DNA of 64,000 nt, taken from contig JACCGJ010000567.1 of assembly GCA_013407085.1 (NCBI GenBank), positions 81,937 through 145,936 on the forward strand, written 5' to 3'. Positions 9,940 through 24,900 of this stretch are shown here, piece by piece (within the stretch, counting starts at the first letter, position 1; each line of letters opens with the position of its first letter). A program made the translations under genes and the position numbers. Under the pieces are notes generated by a model. That model had not been told where the DNA came from, searched no databases, and saw only the letters and a list, made by a program, of their open reading frames with translations. Source of the stretch: Atriophallophorus winterbourni. Lineage: Eukaryota; Platyhelminthes; Trematoda; Plagiorchiida; Microphallidae.

Positions 9940-12900
9940 GTATGTCTTCGTTATTCCCCGTGTAAAGTGTTAGCACATTACCAGAGGAATATACGCTAAT
10001 ATTCACGGACTCCGATGGGAAGTTACAGTTTTTCGGCCTTCTTTATTTACCAATGACTGCATACGTTCTTTGTGTAAAAAGGTGAGTGTCTCGCATACTT
10101 TCACCCCCTCCAGTTTCCGACCGTATTTCGAATGCTTCCACTGTTTACTCAATGTTGTGAGTCAAAAGAAACTACATTGCGATGAATCGCATGATGAATT
10201 GACATTGTTTCTCAAGTGGCTGCTCGCACAAGATCTTGAATCTCCAAAAGCTAATCAGCTGTTTTCCCTCGCTTACGCCAGTACATTAGATTATCCTTTC
10301 GTACACGTAAGTGTAGTATGTTCTAGCACGAATATTTTAGCGCCATGTGTTGGAATTTTATTCAGCTTTGTCAAGTGACAATTGGGTCGCCGTTTTTGAA
10401 AAGTAAGCATCCGTTTGCGTTTCAAAGACTGTATTTTCCCGATTAGTTTACTATTGGAACGCAGCGTTGTGTTTTATTCCTCACGTTTCCAACGTCTGAC
10501 TTCGTGCATTCTAGCCAGTCTCACACTCATCTACCCTCTTGTCTGGTATGTGTTCGCCCACGTTAAGATCATATTTGCCTAAGGTCCCATCTCATATACC
10601 CATTGCTACCGATGACGTGCATTGAATACATCGGGTAGGTTGTCAGTTCGTCTTAATCGTTCCTGTAGTTGTCCAACTCCTTTTATAGCGGGCGTGCATA
10701 ACTGCATGGTTGAGGTATTCTTTTTGCGGTTTATTTCACTTTCTATTTTTTCTAGAAAATTAAACCGATACTTTCGGCTGGCACTGTTCTGGTGGATTTG
10801 GATGGCGATGTGGTTTACGCCTCGGACGATGCTGATTTTCAATTGCCACAAGTGATGGTAAGTAATGGGTACCGATTACGTAAGACGTGATCTCGTGTTC
10901 TCGGTGGATTTTTGTTATGGGCCTACGGTTAATGTCGACGATTTATATACATCACCAGCACATATTGGTTCCATGCTCCACAGCATTTCAGATGACTAAA
11001 TATTCCGATATAGTAGAAGCAACCTTTCCATTTTGATATATCTGTCATACAGTACTGTGCGGCTGTGCTGTGCTGTGCTGTGCGGCTAACACCGTGCTAA
11101 ATTGATTGGCCACCGGTAGCGAGCTGCATGCTGAAACACGCTGGAGTCTCACTACAGTTTCCATCATTATTTTCTTTCTGATATTTGTCTAGGCCTAGGC
11201 AACCTGACAGTATCTTAGCTCACGTGCAATTACTGACTGTGTGGCACTTTGCCTGGATCAGTCTTGTGCTTTCATACATGCATACATATATCTGTCTGGA
11301 CCTGAGCAAGCTGACAGTATCGTAGCCCACGTGCACTCTCTAAATGTGCAGCACTTTGCCTGGACCCAGACTTGTGATTTCATACATGCATACCTGATTT
11401 CATATCACAGCGATAGACAGTACTCGAACGATCATGTTGTCAGTTCTTCCTCTGCTTCTAGATCACACTTTACACAGTGGATCCAAATTAAACGATAAAC
11501 AGAATATTATACCTAACTTATAGGGTCATATATCTGTTGCAAGCGTCGTTGTACCGCAAGTGCGCTCAGCCGAAATGTCGAGTTTCTGATTTCAACTCAC
11601 CATAGATTAGATCTGTTGGAATACGACCATTTCCCATTCTGTAAACATTACCCATCCAGCCTATGTGGCGCTATCTTGGTAGGGTAAGCATTCTCTGTAT
11701 ACCCAATTTGGAAAGCACTTCAGCAGTTGTAATGTTTTCCATAAATCGTGGTGCTTTTTATTCCCTTATGAACTATCCGTCTTCGTTTATTTTCTATCTG
11801 GTCATCACCAGCAATTTGCTTGGTTTGATGGAGTGATTGAGGTCATCTTGATCGGAATATTGATCGTGCAGCAGAATAATTCCTGCGAAATACTTTTCAC
11901 ATCCGTTGAACTTTACGAAATTACTACAACGTCATCAATACCTGATCATATCACGCCCACGCGTTGTGCTATTTTTTGATTCAAGGTCTATGTTTACCTA
12001 TATGAACGGTTGTCCTTTGCGTTTCTGGGCCAGCATTGTCCGCTGCACGTGTGGATTTTTGTGTGTGTGAAAGGTTTTTTGCTGTGCAACAAACGATGTT
12101 CTAACTGGATTCCCACGATTGTCGAGTTGCGCTCAAGAAGCGTTCTGTCAGTTTATTGCGGTGGTAATATCCCCACCACAACCGGTCTCTGGCTGTTTGC
12201 CGTCATCTGTCCGTTGTTCCGTATTTTGTTGTTATGTTGTGAACTACGATGCGAAAGTATATGACCAGTGTGCAACGTTGGTTTCAGTGATACAAGAAGG
12301 AGGGGTACAACGATGATGGATAGTATGCGCCACCTTTCATACGTGGATGGTATGAAAGCACAAGCCTGATCCAGGCAAAGTGCCGCACAGTCAGAGACTG
12401 CACGTGGGCTGAGATACTGTCAGGTTGCCCAGGCCAAGACATACGTTGATAGACGGAGCTTAGTTAATTTTTTACAGGCTAGAACTTCGAAGTGAGAGCT
12501 TTACCTGCTGATGCCCAACCGCATCCTCCTCGAACAATATGGTGACGATTTGCTCCGTTTCCTCAGATTAATAGGCGAATAAATTACTCGTGAACATGAA
12601 CTTAAGTTAAAAAACTCAGAAGGCTTAATTTTGTTAATGCGAGCATGCTATACACGCCCGCCGTGAACACTTAGAACTTGCTACCGACGAGCTTCTGTCC
12701 CTACCATCAGAGCAGCTATTCAAAATTGCATTGGATCAGCATTTGTTGAAACATTGGGACTTGAACCGTTGCGCGATGCAGTGGTGGTTCTGTACTCATG
12801 GTTTTCCTTGTCAGTAGAAACCACCCGTGATTCATGTTGTGAAGAAGTTTAAACTGGATATCATTTATTCTGCTTTCGTTCCATTAGAAGAAGAAAAAGT

Positions 12901-15900
12901 GCGTCCGTGTAGTAATTCTCGGACATAAGTCTTGGTTCTGAGCACGCCAAATATTTGGTCCACTTGGCGGAAATGACAAATTGTCAAAAAGAATAATCCA
13001 TATTAATTGCACTCATCGTGCATCCAGTAATCAAAACAGCGTATTTTCATTTGGACAAATCATTCGTTCGGACGTATATAAGCGCTGCTGTTTCATTGCC
13101 ATTATTCACTATACGTATGCATAAACTTGAAAAGTTTCTGAGCGTCTGTGAAGTCAATTACCCTGGGGCACGGTACACTGCTACAATACTGAGCTAGATA
13201 TGCATATTTGCTCGCTGCTTCATGCACTTTAGTTGTGTTTTGATTTACAATGGTTTTGCACTTTCAGGCCAATAAGATCCATTGATTATTCATTAAGTGC
13301 GCGTTTCTCATGAATTTTAGTCCCTTCTCACAAATCATAAGATATGTGTATATCTAACGAAACGTAATGACGCTATTGCAGACATGAAACTTATAATATG
13401 TTTAGAAAAGGACGAACTCACACGGTGTAACGCCGACTCTTCATGTACACTACCGGAAGCTGTTGGACGAAATTTATTGCTGAACAAACACAATGCTAAG
13501 TTAAAACCGCAACGGACAAACCATGGGCTTGTATTTCCGATTTGCCATTTTCATCGTACATAGATTTTGTGTACTTTCTTGATAAAGTTGACTTCGTGGC
13601 TGGTATCGTTTTCGCTAATATTGTACTGTACGACAGAATCCGTTCTCGTTTATCACTGTCTGTATGTATTATGAAAGCACAAGCCTAATCATGACAAAGC
13701 ACCGCAAGGTCGTAGACTGCACGTGGGCTGAAATACTGTCGGGTTTCCCAGGCTTAGACAAATGTGAGATAGAAAATGAAAATGGTAATGAGACTCCAGC
13801 GCATTTTAGCATGCAGCACACTAACAGAGGCCAGTCAATTTAGCACGGAGTTAGCCGCGCAGCACAAAGTACCGCACGATTGCTCATCCGTGTATAGGAG
13901 TAAACAATCACAATGTACTCATACACAATGTAGTATACATCCGCTTTCCAAGAAAGTAAGCGTTTAATCTTTAATGATTTAAAACATGAGATTTCATGCA
14001 TGCCACCGAGATAGTTAATCGGCTATTTATGTCGCATATCAGTTTCGTAAGTTTCGCTTCGTCTGAACGTGTACAGATAGACCCTTATTTCATGTGATGT
14101 TTACGATTCCATACGTATGGGAACATCGGCTCTCATGTGTGTGTTTTGTACACCTTCCATAGCGTTTTAATCACATGACAGCACTAGCCCGCGTTGTTCT
14201 ACTTTTGCATCAGATCGAAAGGACGCCTGCTCACAGTGCTTCGTTTGCTCAAATATCGGTGATTCAAACCCACAAGCCGTGTTTGAATTATAGGAGCACT
14301 ACGCCTGAGCCTTTACAATAAAGACTGTTGCTGGAACGCACATTATTACTATTTCCGGGTTTGGACATTCCGTTCTGCAATCGTGATGAGCGTAGTACAA
14401 TTTTGTTATTTACATTCTTCAGCGAAAAGTACTCTTGAGTTGTTGTGCTGTACTTCACATCATACATACACATGATTTTTTCTGTTCAAAACACATCCCT
14501 CACGGAACTCAACAGCGGATCGATATTTTTGTTTGTTTGTGGCGCCATTCGATAACCCAAGTACAATCGAATGAATTCTCGGTTTCAACTCACGAAAAAA
14601 TGTTCACTCAATCTTCTTTGTTGGATTGGAAATTTCGCGTTGTAATTACCTGTCTCTGACTATTTTTATTTGCTTTAACCTGTTTTTGATGGTTTATCCG
14701 GCCCAAATGCAGTGATAACGTCCTTCAACTGCTCAGATGATCAAGACCCATTCTTAGTGACTCGCTAGATTTGGACACAATTGATTGACCGATTACCAGA
14801 TCTAGCAAGAATGTCATCATCGTGGCATTTCCTCGACGCTGCTGTCGATCGTGCTGGGAAGCCGACTTGAAGGGGATAAAAGGATTTATCAAAGTGTCAA
14901 ATAGGCGCAAATTAATTGGATTTAGGAAATCTCGTGACCAACTGCAGTAATGTCAATGGCACGCCAATGCCATTCGACTTCTTTTACTATACAGTCCGAA
15001 CAGCTTAAGTTATTTAATAGGCATCTCGTACTGTAAACTTCATCACCATCATCAGAGACAGCATTACATCGGTAGCATGTACCGAATGCTTCACTGCTGT
15101 ACAATCATGAAAAAATAAACTCCTAAAAGGGATTTGGGCAGTTACAGAATTTATAGGAGATGAAGCATGAATTGGGATGAGGTACCTACACCTCGAATGG
15201 AACATGCATTCAATCAAGTTTCGTGGACGGATAGAGCGGCTTCAGCACGACAGCTTTCTTGCCGATTTCAGTACCATGCGTCATAAGAAGCTTACTAAGA
15301 ACGTGGTCTCTAAGAATTCTATTTACTCCCCTATTTGCATTCAACTATCTCAAGTACAGAATATTTACCTGCTTTTGACGTCATTTGTTTGAGATATCTC
15401 ATTGAACATGATCTCAGCCTGAGGTAAGCAAACAGCCAGAAACCGGTTTTGATGTGTAAACGAAGGGAATTTAAGCACCACATTTTAGTAGACATACAGA
15501 CGAATAACAGCTAATTTTTTTACAAATCTGCACCGCAGATTACTTTATAAGATCTTTTACTTAGGACGCCGTTTCGCTTAGTGGCTAACTTAGAAATGAC
15601 AGCACCTTTATCTAAAAATAATCACTTTGATTCGCTCCGCACTTCTGACATTCGAAAATACGTGTGCTAAGCAACCGGTTTTCGGTTACATTTGAGTGCG
15701 GGGAAATGAACGAAAACAGGAACATGTTGATGATTTGTCTGCGTTTCAGCACTGTATACGGTATCGCTTTATACTTCTGTTTATAAACGCCATGTTTTCA
15801 TGCGAACATTATCTCTTCAGCTGTCTTGACCTCAAATGCTCTGCATCGCACCGTTAACCTAGTTATACTTGGAAGTCCTTGTTGATTCGATTGGCATAAC

Positions 15901-18900
15901 TGACTTCTGGACGACTCAATCCAATCTTACGCTATTCACTCGATCACTGTAAACTGCCAGACATCGGTTGTGATGTGAGCACTACTAAACACCGCTCGGT
16001 TGAATTAGATACACTGTGTAGACGGCCATCAAAAGCTTGGCTGTGTCGATCTGAATAACATGGACATTCACATAGAATTTTATTTACCACGAAACCACAA
16101 TCGTGTATTACATCCGTACTACACAGCTGACTGCGCTAAATTGATTTACCACCCTACTGAGCTCTATGCGCAAACACGCTGGAATATCACTAATAGTTTA
16201 CGTTAAATGTTTGTCTAGATTCTGGCAAATCGACAGTATCTTAGCTCAAGTGCAGTCTATGAATGTTGCGATTTCCTAAATATAAACCACTCCTCTTTGC
16301 TCACTGAAACCAATCTTGCTATCTCAACCCGCTGACCACAAATAGCCAAAACCGGCTGTGTTCAGTAACTGCTCGATCCAGGCAAAGTGCTTTACAGTCA
16401 CAAACCGTGCATGAGCTAAAATGCAGTCAGGTTGTCCAGACCTAGACAGATATAACCAATTAAACTTAAAATGGAAATGAGACTCAAGTGTGTTTCCGTA
16501 TGTATCCCAGTCGCGCTGGAAAATCATTTTCACGTGATTTTACCTGTGTAGTAAAGAAGTACTACACGATCGCGCGGGGGATGAGCACTCATAAAACTGC
16601 TCATATCGTGTACACGTTTTTTGTTTGTTTATTAACTCCAATTTAACCTCTTGTCAATCAGTTTCTCCATGTTGAATTTTTCAGCGACGCTGGTTACTGA
16701 ACCGATGCAAGTATGTCCACAAAACTATTTTGCAGAAATCAGAAACCTTCACAGAAAACTGGACCGCAATCGCCAATTTCCTTTGTCAGCCCTATCTTGA
16801 AACGATGGCGTTGCTCTTGGGTTTGTTTTCAAATTTATACTACTCATTAATTTGGTAGTAACGAGAATGGACACTTTGTTTTCTTACGCCTTGCCATGGT
16901 GCCGTTTTATCTCGTTTACGAATCTTATCTACTTCTAAAGGATTTCTTTGTAAACGATTGGAGGATTGTTTTTCAGTTCTATTTGACACTTCATAGCTCT
17001 AGATTTGTGATTCATGATGTTGTTTATAACGATTATTATTATTGAAGCGCAACTTCTTTACCATTCTTCCACTGTTTCAAGCGCATGCGGATCCCCGTCG
17101 TACTGTCCCTACCTGATAAGTGCAAACAGAACAAAGCCGGTCGTGGAGTGTGATAGGAATGCATGCAAATGAGCATTTAATATTATTATTATTAATTTGG
17201 TAACCATGACCGAGATCTAAACATGCGAGCGTTGGTTTAACGAACCAGGTCATCCCTTGACAGCTTCTAAATATAATCTTTAAATCCAAACACATTCTTG
17301 CACCCGTCGTTCCGAGATATAGATTTTAGAAATTTAAACCGAGTTTTACGTCTATTCTGAGAACTTTGTCCTTTTGCAGTTACGTTTCACATTTACCTGA
17401 CAGACTTCGTCTACTATGTCACTCCATCACAATTGACTTATCATTTGACGTTACAGGTGGTTATCGTGACGTTGTTTATCAACTACAAGATTCCACGCCC
17501 GCTACCAAAGTTTCTCCTAGCAATGCACCGACGGGGCCGCTTGTTCCTGGCACTTGGTGTCTAGACAAAGAAGGTCTCATCCATTCCAAGGGTCGCCAAT
17601 GCGTGTCGTATCTTCGGAAGTTGTTGGGATCGCAAATGGCGTTACAGGTATCTATTTCCCAATGGTTTCAAAGTCAAACTTTGTTCACCGTTTCACCAGT
17701 TTAAAGACGTGCGTTTGCTATCTCCACGTGATTATGGTCAACAGTCATAAACCGCTTGTGGGGCGGTCTCGGCAACACAACACATTGGTCATTTATAGGC
17801 GTCTTGATCTGGGAATTCGTCTGTGAATCAGTATTCAAGCACTATAGTCCATTGTCACAATTCTATTTGAAGTCCAACCTTGCGTACCACTTTAGCACTT
17901 CACCGAATGTAAGCGAAATGCCCCCACCTAACGATTGTCAGTGACCGGTAGTGATAGGCAAGTGCTGTGGATGTGAGCATCACCAATACATGTAAACAAG
18001 TTGTGATTTTAAGCCGCTGTTGGGTACGAATGCTACAGTGATTCTAAATCCAAGCGAAGTTATACTCACTCACTCAGTCATCTCCGTGCCGGGTGGCACA
18101 TGAGGCGAAGACAACCCAACGCCAGTGGTTCCGGTCTGCCGCTGCTTCCGTTGCCGTCTGCACCGTGAATCCTTGTGCATGTAGTTCGCGTTCCAACGTT
18201 CTGCGCCAAGTTTCCTTGGGCCGTCCTCTTTTTCGTTTACCTCGCGGAAGCCAGTAATGGCTATCTTCGTATGCGAACTGGGATCCATCCTGCAGACATG
18301 ACCGTCGTCGTACGGTAGATACCACCTCCAGACCAGTTTTTCACAGGAGCCCTTCATTCGAATGGTGTGTGGCCAAAAATCCGTAGAATCCTTCTCAAGC
18401 ACTTAGTTTGAAACACGTTAATTCGAATGCGTAATTGCCATACACGTTCGTCTACATTATATCGGGATAAAACGGAAAGGTTTGCTAATCTGAAATCTGG
18501 CGCATATGAACACCGTTGTAGAACTCCTTTGTGAGCTACAAGTCGTGGAGTACGTGACAGGGGTGATGTCCGCTTCACTGGACTGCAGCCACCGCGATTG
18601 ACTAATGCTACTATAGGCACCTAATGTTTCCACAATGTTTGATAGGTATGCATGTTGCATGTATGTGTGGTACTTCTCTAATGCGCAGTTAAAACGTGCT
18701 AAACTGATTTGCCACGGCTACTGAGCTGCACGCAGAAACATGATGGAGTGTTGCGGCCATTTCCCCCTTTAGAATTGGACAACCTGCCAGTATCTTAGTC
18801 CATGTGCATTCTATGTCTTACTTACTTTGTGCGACTATCTCCTCTGGAAGATGAGTCGGCTTCAATGAAGATTCTTGGGAATTTGGGTACAAAGCGGCGT

Positions 18901-21900
18901 CGCCAGCACCACTCGGCGTTTGTTCGAGTCAGCTTCTCTAGCCTTTGCACAACCAAGTGCGACCTGCAAGGCAACAGGTAGTTGCCAGTAGGAGGTGGTG
19001 CGTCTAAAAGACTCTGTTTCAGATTTTTCCTCATACATACACATGAATGCATATACGAATTCATAAACCTAGATATAGGCAAACTATCGCACAGATTCAG
19101 ACTGTGCATAGGTTAAGATAATGTTTGCTTGCCCAAGAGTGGATCTCGTCTCCAAGTTTTTGGAAACCGATATCCCCTGAGCATTTTGGGAGGTAGTTGT
19201 AACCGTCGCATACGCAGCGATGCTTCTCGAAACAAGCTCTTCGATAGTAATGCTGATATAGAGAAGCAGATCAACCTGCCCAGGTTACGCTGGTTTCGTC
19301 ATGTTTTTCGGTTGCCGTACTACCGACATCCGAAACGGATTTCTTTTGCGTCGCCACATCCCAATTAGTAGCCAAACCATCATATGGTATAAGTAGCTGA
19401 AGACCCTTAATAATAACCTTCCCAAAGTCGGTGCAGCACGCTTTCCGAGCTAAGCTTCTCGCGTTCAGATATCGCAACGGTTAGTTACGCTTCAGAATAT
19501 GTCCCGAAACCGTGTTCGGGGACGGTCTTGCACTAAGCATATTCTTGGAGTGTTTTGCTTAACCTTGCATGTTGTCAAGCAGAGTGATGAGAAAAGCTTG
19601 TTATGATGCATGACACTGAAAGCCGCAAGGAAGCTGTCATGTTGATGTCGCTTTACTCGTTCACGAAACTTGTTTGAATGCATGTTCCATTCGAGGTGTA
19701 GTCACCTCTTCCCTGTTTGTGCTTCTATAGAATCCGTAGCTATTTAAATCCCACCCTTCCCCATCTTTTAGGATGTCACTTTTTCATTGTTATGGGGCAG
19801 TTAAGCATTCGGTACATGTTACCGGCGTAATACTGTATCCGATGACGATAATGATGACCAAGACTGGACACATGTAAAATCGTGAAAATTGCAGTGAAGC
19901 TGTTCCGGTTCTATCAATCACTTTAACACTTGATTGCTTGCCCTATATAAATGCATCACACGATTTCACAAGGAAAAAAGGTAGAAACTGTTATGAATTT
20001 TTACGGTTTCATGTTTCCCCATGAAGCTCCACTGTGTACGTCTGCCAAGAGATTGATGGAATGTTGCAAATTCAAGTGGTTGAACTAAATATCACACAAT
20101 GTGTCCCGAGCTGTCACATTTGCAGCAGAAAAAATGCCGCGTTGTTATTGAAAGTGTCTATTCTTTCACAGCATAAGGTCTCTTGGAAACATCCTCGCTC
20201 TAAGCACTGGCACCAGCTTGATCTTATTCTTGTTAGGCGCACTAATATAGGAAGCGTACTTGTCACCAGATCATATCAAAGCGCAAACTGTGACACTGAT
20301 CATTCACTGGTCTGTGCAAAACTGAAGCTTTCCGACACGAGATTTCATCGCACCAAATTGTCTGCTAAGCCTAGGATAGACGTCACTCGCATATGCGAAC
20401 CTAATCTAACTGCGAGATTCGCAAAAGCCTTCAGAGACGAGTTCAACAAGACAACCCCACTTGAATCTGCTTCAGAAAACTGGGAATTTATAAAAAGCTG
20501 CATATGCCGAGTCGCACTTTCCACGTTCGGTCCGAAGAAAGCTCGAACGAGCGACTGGTTCGAAGCAAACGCTTCTGAGATGACTGCTGTGCTGGATGAG
20601 AAACCCTCAGCATTCTTGAGGTTCAAAGGTATGCCAACAGATGAAAACTTACATCTTATAAGAGCAGCTAGAAATAAGGTCCAACAGACTGCAAGGCGAT
20701 GTGCAAATGACTACTGGACAGAAATTAGCCTTAGTATCCAAAAAGCTGAGGAAACGGGAAATTTTCACGGCATGTATGATGGTATCAAGAAAGGCATTGG
20801 TCCAACCAAACTTAAAACGGCTCCCATTAAGTCTGCATCTGGGGACCCGATTGTGGACAAAATTCAGCAGATGGAAAGATGGGTAGAGCACTTCTCCTCT
20901 CTCCTCTCATTCCATCTCACTGATTTTACTGCTTGATGTTTAACCATGTGCGAGGAAGGTAACAATCTAAAATGCCTCAAGTCGGTCTTATGTTATTTCT
21001 AGATGGTTGAAGCAAGGCAGTCGCTAAATATCGACAAGGTCGTTACGAATATCACTATCCGTACCTTCGTTCCTCCCGAATCGGACTGTTTAGTCATTCC
21101 AAAAGCTGCAAAACTTGAACATTCACGCGATTGTGATGTACATCCATGGTCGACATCGACCGAAGGAGGCCAACAACAACCTTCGTAAACGTCTAAACTA
21201 CTGCCCAGGCTTTGTCACTTCTAGGAAAGGAAAATAGCAATTTCCGTGAGACTCCCACGTGTTTTCGCATGTAGCTCACTACCGGTGACAAATCCATTTG
21301 GCACGGTGTTAGCCGCACAGCACAGAAGTGCTGCTTCACATTTACTCGCAAGTAGATCTCAACAATGACGTTTCCATCATGTACTTGCCTGCTTACTAAT
21401 TTCAAAGTTTAGTGCTCGTTACTTGTTTCTTGGACCAGTGCATGTGTGATATTTTTCCCATGCTTTCTTTTGCAGTTTATCGATTCTCGCCTGGACTATT
21501 TAAACTCGGACGCAGGAATGATACCCCAGGATGCCTTCGAAGATTGCATCACGGGAGTGGGGAAACTCGTGTCCTTTGACTCGTCAAACTTGCTGTGTTT
21601 GGGCACCACCAAGAGTTCCAAGGTTGGTGTTCATTTTGTTACTGAATTATCTGCCTCTATGATGGTGGTGGTAGGCCAGCGAGAGTTTGCGACTGATTGA
21701 GTTTTTATCCGAACTCCGGGAACACTAGCGATTTCTTCATGCCTCTTTTCGCGTGTCTGTATTTCGAGTTTCAATGGGTTGATCGTGTTCCCTCACATAT
21801 TACTCTTACCATGAGCAGTCGGTCAGTCTTTCCGACCGACATCTTGTTTTATTGATCACCACCTGTGATAACATGCAACTGCGAACTGGATTTCGTACGC

Positions 21901-24900
21901 AAAGTTCTGTGGTATTGGAGAAGTATGTCATGAAGACACGCTCCCCTGCGATTGGAATTGATTGCAAGCATCCTTATTTACATGTCACATGGACTTGCGG
22001 GCGATAGCTGGCTTTGAAGGCATGACGTTCAGCGTCATCCGCAAGCATTCGGTTGCTGAACGTAGCTCATGCCGACAGCGTGTAAATGCTGTCCACTGTC
22101 CGAGAACTACTTATCGCTGTGAAAGTTGCGGGAGAGATTGTTCCTTCCGAACCAGACTGTTTAGTTATGTGAGACGCTCTAGAACACGAGATCGTCATGT
22201 CCTTGCGATTAGCATCTACAGTTGCATCAACCGATGGCAAGCAAAAACAAGCAACCTACAATAGCGTACGCGACGTTTCAAAGGTTGTCATAGCCGGGGG
22301 TTGCAGTGGGGATAAGCTCCCACTGTTTATAAAATGCTCCCATATGGCACGCGTCTCAAATAGCCTCTGACAACCAAGTCCAGCTTATGGCCTACACGAG
22401 TGGCTCCCCGAGCCAGGCGGAGCTGCTTCTACCAAAAGGAGAAGGGGCGAAGGCGAGTGACTGGCGCCTGAAAACCAGTTTGCTTCGGGCAGATGGAGCT
22501 CGTTAGCCTGGGAGGGCATTTCATCTAAGGGAAGGAAAACCCTGATTTTAAACCTCCACTGCCTTGCAGGATACCCGATCGCAGGAAAGGCTTCGGGAGA
22601 AAACCCTGAGGAAAAACCTGGAACAGAGTCTGGTAGATGGTTAGTTGGTGCACACCACCTCTTTCCTGCAAATCCCTGCTGCCTTGCAGTCGCACTTGGT
22701 TGTGCAAAGACTAGAGAAGCTGACTCGAACAAACGCCGAGTGGTGCTGGGGACGCCGCTTTGTACCCAAATCGCCAAGAATCTTCATTTAAGCCGACTCA
22801 TCCTCCAGGAAGAGATAGTCGCACAAAAGTAAAAAGTAAAGTAAAGTACGCGACGTTTACCTTGGTGTACAGCATCCGGTGGTTCAGCATCGATTGGCTT
22901 TACGCGTTATAAACTATAAATCAGTTTTTCCCATTAGAGTTTGAGGCTTCTACTTCTGCGAACAAGAATCTAGTTCCGTATGAAATCCGCAAGACTGCTT
23001 TCTTTCCTTGTCTCTCGAGTTTTTCTTCTTCTGCGGATGCCTCTTGGAAGAATCCTTGAGGAAAAGATTGTGCTGTTCGTAAACGGGTGGCTGGTGCACA
23101 CCGTTCATTTCACGAAATTGGTCATTGAGTATGTATGTATTTAAAATTAAGCCTGGATTCCGATTAGGTTTCGTGCAGTCAAGGCTGCACATGGGCTGAG
23201 AAAGTAACCGGTTGCCCAGGCCCAGTCACGTATGTATTGTAATAGTAGGTACAAAGCTTCAGCTTGTTCTCGCATGCAGCCTACTGCTGATAACAATCAC
23301 ATTATCACGGAGTTCGCTGCACAGCACTGAACAATTGGAAGCCTGTGCACCAGGAACTACATGCTGTTTACACACCACACTCCGCTGTAGGAAGCTCGCG
23401 CAAGGAACATTATAACCACGCATACAACACGCAGTCTCTGGTATTTTTCTGATTCCAGACTACTTATTTTACGCACAACCTTTCCATGCTATTGGATTTT
23501 GGTTGTTCTGTGTTGAGCTGGGATTGTAGGAGTAGGACGTTTCGTCATAAAGCTAGACAACATCGTCAGCTTAGCTTCGTGTGAAGTGTTTGTAATCGTC
23601 GTAACTGCTGATATTTATACGTTGGCCGTTCTGTTTCTTTCCTTGTCATTGGTTGTTCTCAAGGTCACATAGCTCAATGTTCGGTGCCTCATTGGTAGGT
23701 ACGTGTTATCCGATTGAACGTGTTGATTTAACGACTGCGCTGTGGACTGCGATGCTAATGGATCATGCGCAAAAACCTTGCACGGATGTGCAATTGTGCA
23801 GCATTTCTGTGTTGTGCGGCTAACATCGTGCTAAATTGATTGGCCACCGGTAGTGAGCTGCATGTTGAAACAGGCTGGAGTCTCACTACCATTTCTTGTT
23901 CTTTTTTTCTTCCTCATATCTGTCTAGGCCTGGGCAACCTGACAGTATCTTAGCCCACGTGCAGTCTCTGACTGTGCGGCACTTTGCCTGGATCAGGCTT
24001 GTGCTTCCATACCATACCATACTAAAGTTTATAGTACACATTTAAAATCAGCTGCCACTTGTGTTGTCTTACGTATCTTCACACTGTTTAACCGTTTTAT
24101 ATCTACCTTCTCACATTTCTAGTTAAACACGTTCAAATTGAAGAAACTTAGCTACCTGGTAAGTGGAAACAACGTCTTCTGCTTTTCATAATTTGATCAG
24201 AGCAATCAAAAAGCCTGTTCACGGCCGTTTTTTATTGTTCTGTGCTAGTTTGTTGTTTTTTATTGCATGACGTCATCGATCGAACAAGCCCATATCCCGT
24301 GTTCCTTGTCAGTTTGTCACACTGAAGGCACTCAAAGTTTAGGGTTTAGGCTTTGCACTTTGTCTGGTTTCAGACCTGTGCTTAATGATTATGATGATGA
24401 CGACGGTTCCTTACTAAATCCTGGACCCTGGTGCAAAATAACAAAAGGAGTTTGGCTAACATTGATGTGCAAAATTAAAATCAAAGAACCGGATATTTAG
24501 TGCGCTCTTTGGTTCTTCCTGCAACGGTCATTGGCTACACATAACATTTAAGCCAGGCAAATCGTGTCAAGGCATTTCGTCTCGATTAATACAATCAAAT
24601 CGCCACGGTCAGTCAAACGACATCTGCATGATGCTTCCATTGTTGTTTTCCTGGTCAGATTACAAGGACCGAAGGTTACACAACAGTGTACGGGTCATAT
24701 GATTTCACCCACGAAACTTGGTGCTAATCTGCCGCGAGTGACGTCGACCATTTTTGATTTGTATGTTCTGGAAAGCAATCGCTAGGTTCGAACTTGCACG
24801 GGTGTATAGTCATGCAGCAATTTTGTGTTGGGCAGCTAACGCTGTGCCAAATTGATTTTCCACCGGTAGTGAGCTGCATGTGAATAGACGCTGGAGTTCG

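Noticed and set aside
12640..12840. Alternative frame AFVETLGLEPLRDAVVVLYSW as the dDENN exon
   Set aside because: It has no acceptor in the required phase and lacks the G-x-Y-R motif, which is instead supplied in order by exon 17380-17647.
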